Positions 21,601 to 33,376 of a DNA stretch of 64,000 nucleotides are shown here, one piece after another; positions within the stretch are counted from its first letter, which is position 1; every line of letters begins with the position of its first letter. Below the pieces are notes generated by a model, which saw only the letters and a list, made by a program, of their open reading frames with translations, did not search any database and was not told the DNA's origin. The position numbers and the translations under genes are program-made. Origin of the DNA: Archilochus colubris (lineage: Eukaryota > Chordata > Aves > Apodiformes > Trochilidae); contig CM041090.1 of assembly GCA_023079485.1 (NCBI GenBank), positions 37,474,874 to 37,538,873 of the forward strand, written 5' to 3'.

Positions 21601-23930
21601 CAGAGGGTGAGCAACAGCAAAACCACCTCCCAACCTGATGAACATGAGGAAGGTTCACACACCCACAGCAAGATGTGATGGCCAGGAATCCCCAGATTTT
21701 CTTCTATGAAGGGGAAAGAAGATATTAGAGAAGAAAAATACTCAAGTATTTGCCTTCAGAACTCCAGCAGCAGGTTCAAACATACTCTACAAGTACTTCT
21801 CCACTTCCACAGCTCAGCTCAAATTCCTCATACTGTTTCCTTTACATCAAAGACACAGAAACTTGAAAAAAAAAATCAAAGCAGCAAACAAATCATGAAG
21901 GAAAAAGGCTTCTTAAAGCAGTGTGCAAGCCAGGTCTCTCCTCATTTGCCTAAGGAGAGCCCCAAGACAGAGCCTTTAGCCATCTTGCCTAAATCTTCCA
22001 AAACCTGCAGCTAGGCTCAGGTGAGCCTGGTTTAAAGCCCTGCTCCAAACCAAGCTGCTTGCACTGAAAAAAAAGCTGGGGCACTGGAGAAATGCTGGCA
22101 AGCCCCAGGGCAGCAGGGAAGAATGTTTGTCAGGGGCTGGAAAAGTGTCAAAGAACTCACCAGGGTCTTCCAGGGGCTGAACCTCACCCACAATTACCCA
22201 GCCCTAATTAGCCTGATGGGAAACATGATTTTTCATGAACAGAGTTCAGGGTGAGGGAGTGTCACCATATCACAGTGTCAGTGATACCAGTTTGAATCAT
22301 CAGCTCGAAAAGAGGCAGCAGCACCAGCGATGGATAAATATTTCCATCCTCGGCTCAGATTTGTTGTCACTGGTGGCTGATGAGAGTGCAGGAGGACTCA
22401 GGGGCACCCAAAATGGGGCTCAACAGCATTTTCACAGATGGCCTGGTGGGAAGCAGATCTCTGAGGTATGTTGGGAATTGGTGGGTAATTTATTACCCAT
22501 CCTGCAGTGGTAAATGCCCCACAGTGTGCATGCACCCAACACAAGACTGATTGCTCTGGCAGCAACCCGTGTGCTCCTGGGAAGTTTCCTCTGCATTAAG
22601 TGCTTTTGACACTAATGTTGCTGCCTAAGAAAACACATCAGGATGGCTGAAACACCCGGCCTGCTCGGAACCACCGAGCATACACACTGGAAACACAGAG
22701 GCAGACCCAGTGCAAGAGAAAAGCAAGATGCTTTTTGTTCTTAAGGCAGGCCCCTGGCCTCTCCTGCCCTGGCATGGCTTTGAGTTGGGTTTGGTAAGGA
22801 GTGAGAAAATCCTTCCTCGTGACATTTCAGTGCTTTTTATGAAGCAGGCCTGAAAATTCTGCATTAAAATGTCACGTGAGTGGATTGTGTTGTATGAAGA
22901 GTATGAAGAGTAATTTGGTTTGATTTTGCTCTTTACAGATACGGGAAGAAAGCCCACTGCCTGCCCTCAGTAGCATTACAGAGACAGAATATTCAGAGAA
23001 GAAATTCAGGTTCATTGCCTACATTACTTGGTACTGCCGCGCAGCACTGAAGGTTTTTTTGGCACAGATCTGCAGCCCAGATATTCCCACTTGGAAGAAC
23101 CTGAGATTCGGGGGATTATAAAGGATGTGTGGGAGTATTAGTCAGTTCATCTGAAGATGAAAAAGACTCTCATTGAAATACTTCATGGCCTTTGAAGCCA
23201 GAATAAAGCACACAGGGTATTTTTAGAAGCCCGCCTGCACTTGCCAACACCTGCATCTGCTGATGGCTCCTGAGTGTCGACACCCAGTGCCTTTCATTGC
23301 CACACCACTCCAGATTTATACAAGATTCTCCACTGCAGCCACAAGAAAAGGGAGGAGCATGAAATGCACACAAGCAGGGAGTCTACCCCAACTAAAGCAT
23401 CCCTGAAAAATCCTTCCTGAAAAACTTCAAGGAATTTGGTTCCTGGTTTAAACACTGCACTTGTTAGAGTTAGGTTGACAGAGTTCAGTGGTGATTGGAT
23501 TCCATGGTGATAAAGGTCTTTTCCTACCAGAAAAGTTCCTATGAGAGTATGTTTGTTCATCCAAGATGCCACCTTGGAGCACTGGGGGATGCATGGTGGG
23601 AATATCCCACAGTGCACAAGAAAGACCAAGGTGGGACTTGCCCAGCACAGCTTTGACATGGTATCTTTAACTAGGCCACCTCTTTTGGACTTATTTCTGG
23701 AGATCCAAAAGGGGGCTGCCATCCAAAGACACCAGCACTAGCCAGCTATGGAACTGCTGAAGTGATGTGAGTTAAAACTCACACTTCAAAGCACCATAAA
23801 AACAGAGAGTGGTTCTGTGTTTTGCATGCTTACCTACCACTCCAAAGCATGGTTAGAAGCAGGCTGATAAGTGGGGTGTTGTAATTATCCTCTCTGTTTT
23901 TACATTCACCCCATTTTTCCTTAAAAATAG

Positions 23931-23944
23931 ACACACACACACAC
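23931..23944. repeat. (AC)7 microsatellite
   Basis: Seven perfect AC units. Confidence 0.85.
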
Positions 23945-24197
23945 TGGAAAGAAGCATTTTCCCATGAAAGACTACCAATACCAAGCTGTGTAAGTTCTTA
24001 GAAAATTACTTATTATTACTTGTTTGGGTTTTGATATTAAGAATTTGTAGTGTGAATTTTCCAGCAATAGAATCTTAATCTTACCGAATAAGAATTAGCC
24101 CAGGCCAGCAATAACATTTCTGAAGGAACCAGTCATGGAAAACATGTTTCTCAGAGCTGTTCTCAGGACAAGAAATTTCCTAGGGAAGTCTAAAACT

Positions 24198-24267
24198 CAA
24201 AAATAAAATAATAAATAAATAAAATTTAAAAAAAAAACCCAACACCAAAAAACCCCCAAAACCACCA
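24198..24267. repeat. A-rich tract with TAAA units and AAACCCC-like tail
   Basis: AAAATAAAATAATAAATAAATAAA-type sequence leading into A10, then CCCAACACC and AAAAAACCCCCAAAACC. The tetranucleotide TAAA is locally tandem. Low complexity. Confidence 0.75.
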
Positions 24268-26865
24268 TAAAATTGAAATGAAGGGGTTCAGGAGAGAGCT
24301 GGAACTGCTGTGCAGGAGTGGCACGTGGGAATTTAACACGCTGCTGTTGCTACTGAGAGGAGTTTTCTCATTCACTGTGACAACTGAATCTTGTGCTTTA
24401 GATTGCAAAGGACACACATGGGAATAACAACAGCAAAACTACCAGTTCATAGGGGCTGTGTCATAGAAATCCACCCAGCCCTACTCATCACCTCCCAGGC
24501 TCATGTGAAAGTCTAGGATGACTTTCTCCTTGCATGGTCTCCTCTCTAGATCTGGGCAGGGCTTTGGAGGAGAAACCATCTCACCATCTCAGTGCCTTCT
24601 TCTCCTGCTGGGTGGGCAGAAATGTCCCTGCCAGTGGGCCAGTGGTGCAGGCTCCTCTCTGAAAAGCTAATGGGACACAGCATCAGTTTAACCATTAGAA
24701 GTCCTGTGGTCCTTGGGGTACAACCAGGCACTTCCCTGATGCAAGCGGCATGAAACTGGGCTCCTGTCCCCAGAATCTTCCTTTGCTTGCTGAGCACAGC
24801 TGCAGGGACAGGCTCTTTTCCTACCCAGAGCCATACTTGGAAAATATATTTTGCTGACAGTGCCATATCTGTCAATTCTCCTATTAAAAGAGGAGACGCT
24901 CATTTTGTCTCTGCTGGGGCTTGTATGTGTAGTAAAACCCTTCTATCAACAGAGGCACCAAGGAAACAAGCTGGCTAAAAAACAGCTAAACTGTACAAGA
25001 TCCTATCTGCCATCTCACAGCCTGACGGATTACTGCCTGCTTGGACTGTGTTCATCTGGAGGAGGGTCTGGGAATAGGGGTCAGGAAAGGAAGGAGCCAC
25101 ATGAGCCCTCAAGCCCACTCCTGTCATCACCTTTGCATCCACCATCTCGCTGTGCTCAGTACTCACCAGGCTCCTTTCCATGGAGGGAGAGCATCCCTCC
25201 TTCCCATCAGGGCATCCTCACTCTGCGCCCTGGAGCTCCAGAGAAAGCCTAGAGAGGGAGAAGAAAAAGGAGAAAAGAAAAGTATTTCAGCCCTAACCAA
25301 GGAGGAAAAGCATCAACTTGATAAATGCTATTCACCAGTAGCAGTAATGATTCGTTTGGGAAACAGATTAATTTGGAGCCAGTCTGACACAGATCTTTGT
25401 TTTCTTCTGTATTTAATGTTACCACTTGGAATCTTTTGCTGTGAACTGTGGTGAAGGGCTGAGCACTGCAGTAAGCATGGTAGTCTTGGATTACTCACTT
25501 ACCAAGCCAACAGGGAGGATCTTTGTAACAGGAGGCCGAGGGCAATTCCAATCTCGTTCTGAAAAGCCACATTTCAATGAGGCATCCTTTGAGGATCAGA
25601 GTTTCTGCATCATCTGAAGTTATTGCCTTAATCCAAATTGTTGGTTCAATTGCTTTCCATGAATTTAGCACTTAAAGGGATTATGGCAAAAAAGCTCTAA
25701 TTTTCCCTCTGACCTTTTAGCATCATCAGACGAAAGCTGGGACATCAGCAAAAGAATTTTAAGTCAATAATTGTTGTGTAGTGGCTGTATGTTTGTGAGC
25801 CTAAATGCTGCCCCTGCCCTAATCCTTCCTCCCTATGGCAGAGTCACCTGCCATAGTTTTGGTTTTGGGTTTGGTTTTACATCGGCCACACCAGCAGGAG
25901 AGAACTTGCACACAAGGCAAGAGAGCAGCAATCCAAATGAAAATTAGAGAGATGAGGCTGCTCTGCTGGAGCCCCAGCAAGTTCTCAAAATGGCAGCTGC
26001 AGTCTTGGGTTGCCTGAAAAGAGGCAGACCAGGTACCTCGTTCTGCTCTGCATTACCTTGGGCAGAACTAACTGGATTTGCATGGCATAAAGCACAAGCA
26101 AATGAAGAGAGAGTAACCACAGAGGCCAGATCCTTATTCCTTTGACATTTCTTCTCTCACAGCAGGTTTTAAAAAGCTGGACTGTGAAGCCTGCTTTGTG
26201 CAGACAGGTTTAGCTACAGTCTTGAGTTATGGGCTTAGGTTTCCTTTTGGCCCTGGTCCTATGTTGGCTCCCCTCACTGTCACCTCATGCAGCTGCAGTG
26301 ACATTGCTGGGGTTAAAAAAAAAACTGTTTTACAGGTGTGGTTCATGCTCATGGCAGGGATGGAGGGGGAAGCCAAGCAGTTGTGCAAGCCTTTAGTGGT
26401 TGCAAGAAACAGCAAGGCTGTGAAGGAGCTGAAACCCATGGCAGGAGCCACTCCTCATTGTCCCATTGAAGATGAAGTTCCACAGGTCCCTTGGACAGCA
26501 TATGGAGGTGCTGGGGCATGTGGGGTTGGGGTAGATAGCTTAGGCCACAGTGGGTTTATAGGGCTGTAACAGGGACTTGGATCTATGGGAGCATTGCTTT
26601 GGAGCACATAGTCAACTCCTGCCTGCTTTTGCAGCTCTTCTCTCTGAGGCACTGGCTCCTGGGGAGGCAATCTCTTACAACACCTCTGCATTTTTTTTCT
26701 GGCACAATGAGGCCCTGTCAGGAGCCTTCACTCACTCCAATACCAAAGTACAGGGGAACCACAAACAAGAACTGTAGTGTTGAAACACCCGAGCGCTGTC
26801 ACAAGCTGTCTCAGCTAAAAATAAACTGCCAGGATAGACTGGCAGCCTAAACAAGCTCAGTCTTT

Positions 26866-26895
26866 CTTTCTTTCACCAGACTTTCTTTCACCAAA
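26866..26895. repeat. Tandem duplication of a 15-bp unit
   Basis: CTTTCTTTCACCAGA is followed immediately by CTTTCTTTCACCAAA, differing at one base. A small local duplication. Confidence 0.8.
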
Positions 26896-27029
26896 TGCTG
26901 TAAGAAAGACACCCACCAAGAGCACTTACTCAGACAAATAGTTTCAAATATTGAGATGAGTTTCATTTCTCACCTCTCTCCCAAATTTAAGTCCCCTTGA
27001 GCCCTTTCCTGCTCCTCTGTCCCAAACAA

Positions 27030-27145
27030 GTATCATAAAATCACATGCTTTGGGTTGGAAAGGACCTTAAAGATCATCTACTTCCAACTCCCCTGCATGG
27101 GCAGAAACACCTCCCACTAGACCAGGAGTAGCCTGGAGTCTGTGG
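27030..27145 (-). mobile_element. CR1 LINE 3'-end fragment
   Basis: ATCATAAAATCACATGC, then TTTGGGTTGGAAAGGACC, TTAAAGATCATCTA, CTTCCAACTCCCCTGC, ATGGGCAGAAACACCTCCCA and CTAGACCAGG follow the reverse complement of the CR1 3' end in the right order. Only about 115 bp remain. Confidence 0.88.
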
Positions 27146-30100
27146 CACTTCTCCAGATTTTTTTCTCCTCATCATCACTTTAGGGTATTTCATGTAGCCC
27201 TGGGAAGGGGGAAGAAGCAACCCTCACCTTTGCTTTGAGTTCAAGTGACCCGTGAGCTCTTGTTCCTATCTCACCCCTCCATGCTTTACAGTGGTATGGA
27301 CATTTTGCACAGCTTTACAAGGAGAGAGGAAACCAACCTTGCAGAAAACCACCAGCAGGCAAAGACCTGCAATGAAGCCCAGTGAGCTGTTTTGTCTGAG
27401 CCTGGACTGCTCTGTCTCTGGCTTTTGGTGGGCTATTTTCCTCACCTGGTCTTGCTTTACTCTTACCAGGTTATCTGAAGTTCAGCCCATACCCCCTGGC
27501 CCTTGGGTGAGCTGAACACAGTGAGGTATCTGCCCTGGACATGGCTGTGCCAGGTTGCCCAGGGCACACCATTTGACCTACGCAGGTTCCTGTCAGCAAC
27601 TCACCTTTTGAGATGGAGAGATTAATGGTGTTCCTTTGAGGCTCTTGAGGATATTTTTAAAGACCTGACCCTGCTGCATCTGGCAGCTTCCCATGAGATC
27701 AAGACAACAGCTCCCAGCCTTGGAGGCTACCCTGTGTGTCACACAAGACCCTCCTCCCCTCTCCTCACATTCTCTTTTTTTGGTTTTTCCATCTCTGTGA
27801 GAAGGACAAAGAGGCTGGAAACAGAAAGCTGGATGGCTTTTCATCCCTCTCCCTCAAAAACAGCAGGGGGCTGGAGTCTTGCAAGACCCACAGGCTTCTC
27901 CTGGACACCAGGATACAGCCCGGAGTGTGAATTTCACTGATTGATGAGGGAAGGTGGCACAGCTGCCCCACTAGCCCTGGCTCCAGCACATCCCCATCAG
28001 CCCCATGGATGTCAGCAGAGACATAACCAGTCCTCTCAGTGGTCCCAGGGGTATGAAAGGAGACATCCCTTTGTCTGCTTTCTGTCCAAAATAGCCACAT
28101 TTTGATGCTCTGAGCCATGCCCAGGAGGAAATTCCCCACCCGTTAGCCTCCTGGTTTTTCTTTTGGCCTTTCAAAAGGATTTGGATCAAATAAGACAGGA
28201 TGCTGGCAAGCAGAGATAAGAGCAGGTCCCCAGTGGCAAGGAACAATTCTTTTTCCTCTAGTGTCAGGCAGGCATGGAGCCAGTGGGGCAGCTCAGGCTG
28301 GCTTCCTGTACTGCCTGGACATGGGCAGTCCTGTTCTGGGGAGAGGTGATGCCCATGGCAGGCACTGTGGACACCTGCATCCTCAAGACTGGCTGCAAAA
28401 TCATGGGCTGGCTTGTAGGTGTTATGGCACATGGTGAGATGGAAGAGAAAATGCCTGCTGGCTCTTCATCTGCCCTCATTAGAGTGGCTCCTTCTCCGGA
28501 GCAAAGAAACAGGGTGAAATGCAACAGTGGGTGATGTCTGTAGCTCAGCATGGGTGCCCAATTGTTAGGAAAATTTACACAATGAGCCTAGTTTCAAGCA
28601 GGAAAACTTTTGATTCAGAGATGTCAAACCACTTCCAAGTTAAAGCAAACACATCTTTGGTGCTCCTTCATCCAAGGGTTAAATTTATAGCTTGGCTCAG
28701 CATGGCACCTCACTGGGACACCACTGAGTGAGGGCTAAATGCTTTTTGGTGCACAGGGCTCTCTGCTGCAAGGCTTTGGAGGTGCAGCTGGGATCATCTG
28801 CAGCTCTGCTGAAACAGATCATCACCATAGTGCCTCTTAGGGCTGCTTGGTGGGAGATAGCACTGGGCTGGAGAATGCAGGGTGCAGGGCATGGGGCCAC
28901 ACCACCTCCAGACACTGCTCCCATCCCAGCTGGAGTGGGCACAGGCATGAGCTGAGCCAATGTTAACCTTGAGAAAGAGTTTTGACTGAGGCAAATGAAC
29001 AGATCCTTGTAACAAACCATTGCAGCTTCACCCCAATGGAAAGGTTTGCTCTTGCAGAAATTGCTAGAAAAACACAAAGCACAGAAATTCAGAAACAGGT
29101 TGGTCTGACCAGCATGCTTTCAGCCTTGTTTCTTCAAGCTATTTGCAGAAATATCTAATGAGAATATTAAAAATTCCTCACTTTTATGGAGAAATTGGGA
29201 GTGAAACTGTACCCAGGCTGGATCAGACCCTGAGAAAGACAAAGGCAATGCAGGCTCCAATCTCCCCTTCTATGGCTTTGTGAGCTGCAGTCAGCCTGCA
29301 GAAGACTATAAAGTCCTCTTTACCTCTCCTATACTTTACATCTTAACTTTACTTCCTTACATGCAACTCATTATGCCTTTCACTTGCCTTCATTTGCTGA
29401 TTGCAAGGCAGGGAAGCAGGGAGGCAGACAGTACAATTAAAGCAGCTGAATGTTGTTGTAAGAGATGCAAAGCAGAGATGCAGTTTTCCAACCTCCTGGC
29501 AGGGCTGTTTTACCCTGAGACCCCTGAGGACAGACTGAAAACCACAGTCGAGTCCTTGGTCCCTAAGAGATAAGAGAGATCAGGATGTGCCCTTTGCAAT
29601 GATCCGGGGAGAAAACAAAGTAAGATCTGGAGCTGGAGCTGCAGCCCCTGCCAAGAGATGAGTTTTTCCTTGTTAGAGAGAGGCTGATGTTCACAGAGAG
29701 TTAATTCACACTGACAGGAATTTGGCCCCATGGACTTGAAGCCACTGCTCCAAATCCCTCATAACTGGCTGCAGATGTAGTGGTCCTGCATCAGCACCAA
29801 GGGGTTAAGCAGGGTCCTGGCCTGGGGCAAAGCTCCCTCAGCACGAGGGAGAGCAATCAGCTCTGGGTTGAGTAGGGCTCAGCATCCCCCAGACTGCAGA
29901 CAGAAACAGCCCAGTCCTAAAACCACTCCTGGGGTTTTGGTTCTTTTCAGTCAGCAAATGGCTCAGTCTGACTTTTCCCTGTTTCTCTGTTTGCTTTTTG
30001 GTTTTCTTTTCCTGCAGAAATGCTTAAAATTCTCCTTAAATGGCCTTTAAAAATTTTCCATTTTAAATACAATCTGGAGGGTAAAAGGGAAAAAAAAAAT

Positions 30101-32375
30101 CTGAGTGTAGCTGAGATGGATGACATTAACTGGCTATAGGATTTATGCTGCATCATTGTTATATTTGGCTCTTCCTAATGTCAATAACTATTGTGCTTTT
30201 AAGGCTACATTATAAAAGATAAAAAAGGAACTAGACAAGTAGAGTTCAAGCCAAACTCTTGAACTGGTCAAATATGCAAAGCAGTTGCAATAAAGTCCAG
30301 AATCAATATTTTCACGTCAGAACGCTGCACAGAACACAAACCAGAGAAGTTGGGGAGGTTTTGACAGGATTTTCTTTGGCAAGTCCTGGCTGGGTTCAGG
30401 CAGCTCTGGAGGCTGGTCTGGCAAGGAGTCAAGGCTGCAGGAAGCCTTTACAGGAGCTTTGAGCAGGGAAACATCCAAGTGTTCTACAGTTCCGTAGCTG
30501 TATGGGCCTCAGTGGAACTTGCTGGACTACAACTATTTTCCACTGGGTGTACTGGGAGCTGTAGCTGCTGCTCTGTGGGATAAATTTGGTCCTGTGATGA
30601 CTTCAATTTCCTCACATGACCAAAAAAACCCCAAACATTTCCCTGGTAGTTTGTGTGTCCTAAAATATACCAAGAAGAGGAAAGTCATGGCAGATGGTGC
30701 ATGGCAGATAGTAAACCCATGGCTTTCACCATGCCTTATCATTCTGACTGACTGCTTTGCCCATTAATTGGTGCTGTGGGGATGATAAGTTGCTGCACTG
30801 CTGCTGCTTGAGGAATAAATGAAGGCTTTGTGAGCAAAAGCAGCAAAGTTAGTTCATCAAATAAAACTTGTTTCTGTTAGGAAGGAAAAGCTCAAGCCAA
30901 GGAGCTTCTCTCCACAAAGGCGAAATTTGTAATGTCATTCATGCCAGAAAGTTGTTGCTTTTCTGATCAAAGTGAAGTTTAGATTAAGAGAGAATCTCTT
31001 TGCATACAACATGCATATGTATTAATACCATGCCTCAGCTGCTCTCTAGCTCCAGGAGACAGGAAGGTGGGGCAGCAGTAAGAAGACATGGATCCATCCA
31101 GACAGAAGCCAGTGTGGCACACAGACAGCTGATTTCTGAAAACAACGAAAACAAAAAACCAAAGAAATCCAAAGAAAACAAAAACAAAAAAAGAGCCCTC
31201 AGATATGAGAGGGATGCTCAGTGCCCTGGTGCTGGGCTGAGTTCACCTCTCCTTGTTCAGCACTATCTTCTATTAGTTCATTATTGCAATTTGAGAAAAA
31301 TTCCTTGGAAGTAAGATTGGAGAGAAATCTTAGACTGTGAGAGCAAAGCCCACTTGGCTTTCCAGGGGCTGCTGGATGGCTACTGAAGGAGGGACAGGCT
31401 CTCCAGCGGTTTCAAGCATCCTTGCCAGGAAGGGAGGACATCACTAAGTCAGGAACACAAAAAAACTCTCTCAAGTCCAGTGCTGACCACCACAAACCAC
31501 TGCAGGAAGTCACTATCCTATGAAGGTGACCCAGCAGCTCAGGCTGGGTATGAGGAGATGTGAGAAAGGCAGAAGCAAGACCCCTGCGCAACACTTTCTG
31601 ACGAGGTCGAGCAGTTCCTTCCTCCAGCACCTCCTATTTATACACCCTGCACTTGGTTGCTCAGAGCTTTAATCAGCTGCAGCATAAACACAGGGTGCAG
31701 TAAGATGATGCCAGACTCACCTTGCTCAGGCTCCTCAATGGTGGGGGGGAAGAGGGGGAGAAAAAGGGCCTGGTGTAGGCAAGGGGAGAATAGCTGCAAC
31801 CCTCCTGTCAGCCCCAGGGCTTGGTGACAGCTCTTGGATGCTGCAGGAGTGTGACAGGAGCTCTTGAAATGTCTGCTCCACGTGTCAGTGAACAGGCAGC
31901 TGGAAACCCTCTGTGCGATTTCATGTGGGTTAGGGTCACTTCCTAAATTCAGGCATGCTCCTGTCAGGATGGCCTGTGAGCCAGCCTGAAGACCTCCATC
32001 TACAGGAGAGCCATGGCCTGGGGATCAGTGGTGTTTGGCACTGCTAAGCTCGATCTGCAAACCAGGGATGAGAAGGAGTGGAGCAGCAGTGCCAGCATGC
32101 AGGGTGGGGTGTGCAGGAGCCAAGAACAAGCTGGGTATTTTGGCTAAATCCCCCTGGGTCAGTGAGGGAGAGCCCTCAGACACCCCTGACACCCATCTGG
32201 GGAAGGCGATGGGGAGGGTAACAGCCCAGAAACACCCAGCAGGTTCATGGTGAGCTGGGCAGGGGGAAACAGAGAGGCAAAGTAGCAAAAAAGCTCTGAT
32301 AATAAGAGGCTTGTTATCAGAGCAAATACGGAGTGATCCAGCAGCCACTGGTGGAGGAAGGAGAAGAGCCTAATG
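27146..32375. other. Intergenic DNA between HIF1A and PRKCH, part 4
   Basis: No gene is recognised. The DNA looks mostly unique, with a C/A-rich low-complexity tract at about 31142-31190. Its right end carries a 10-bp-stem inverted repeat (32293-32323) immediately before the minisatellite. Confidence 0.65.
32293..32323. repeat. Inverted repeat with convergent GATA motifs beside the minisatellite
   Basis: GCTCTGATAA (32293-32302) is repeated as its reverse complement TTATCAGAGC (32314-32323) across an 11-base spacer. Each arm holds a TGATAA GATA-factor core, in opposite orientations. It ends about 50 bp before the 10-bp satellite array begins. Confidence 0.7.
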
Positions 32376-33376
32376 CACATTACCTCTTGTTACCTCATGT
32401 TACCTCACGATAACACACGACACCACACGCTACTTCACATCATCTCACGATACCACACGTTACCTCGTTACCTCACAATACCTCATGATACCTCACATTA
32501 CCACGTTACCTCACAGTACCGCACGTTACCTCATGATACCGCACACTGCCTTATGCTACCTCACGATACTGCATGCTACCTCATGCTACCTCACAATACC
32601 GCACGTTACCTCATGATACCTCACGATACCTCACGTTGACACACGATACCTCATGTTACCTCATGATACCTCACGTTACTGCACATTACCTCATGATACC
32701 ACACGTTACCTCACAATACCTCATGTTACCTCACAATACCATGCGTTACCTCACATTACCTCACAATACCTCACGATACCTCATGATACTTCATGTTACC
32801 TCATGTTACCTCACGATACCTCACAATACTGCACAATACCGCACGATACCACACATTACCTCACGATACCTCACGTTACCTCATGATACCGCACGTTACC
32901 TCATGATACTGCATGATACCTCATGTTACCGCACGATACCTCACAATACCGCACATTACCTTATGATACCTCACGATACCTCATGTTACCTCATGATACC
33001 TCACGATACGTCACGATACCACACGATACCACACCATACCTCACGATACCACACGATACCGCACGTTACCTCACGATACCTCACGATACCACACGATACC
33101 TCACAATACCACACGATACCTCACGATACCTCACGATACCACACGATACCTCACAATACCACACGATACCTCACGATACCACACGATACCTCACGATACC
33201 ACACAATACCTCACGATACCACACGATACCTCACGATACCACACAATACCTCACGATACCACACGATACCTCACGATACCACACAATACCTCACGATACC
33301 TCACGATACCGCACGTTACCTCACAGTACCTCATGTTACCTCACGATACCTCACATGTTACCTCACGATACCTCAC
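32376..33376. repeat. Decanucleotide minisatellite, about 100 units of TCACGATACC
   Basis: About 1 kb built from a 10-bp unit, master form TCACGATACC. The first position is T, A or G, the CG is often TG or CA, and the base after it is A or T. From 32521 to 33350 I read 83 units in register without an insertion or deletion; slips occur only near the ends (32461-32510 and about 33352). Within 33081-33300 there is higher-order structure: a 50-bp block of five units twice, then a 40-bp block of four units three times. Because 10 is not a multiple of 3, every frame turns into a 30-bp, 10-codon repeat; the resulting open frame (32573-33502, rich in His, Thr, Ile, Pro and Tyr) is an artefact, with no evidence that it is coding. 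Confidence 0.97.

Larger units (their letters stand above)
18673..27029. other. Intergenic DNA between HIF1A and PRKCH, part 3
   Basis: No gene is recognised. It contains a short (AC)7 run at 23931-23944, A-rich tracts at 21421-21442 and 24198-24267, a 15-bp tandem duplication at 26866-26895, and a block at 20225-20360 rich in TAAT/TTTAAAT-type motifs that may be conserved regulatory DNA. All open frames are short and without recognisable domains. Confidence 0.65.

Noticed and set aside
32376..33376. CRISPR-like or telomere-like array
   Set aside because: The units are directly adjacent with no spacers, the unit is not TTAGGG, and this is vertebrate DNA.
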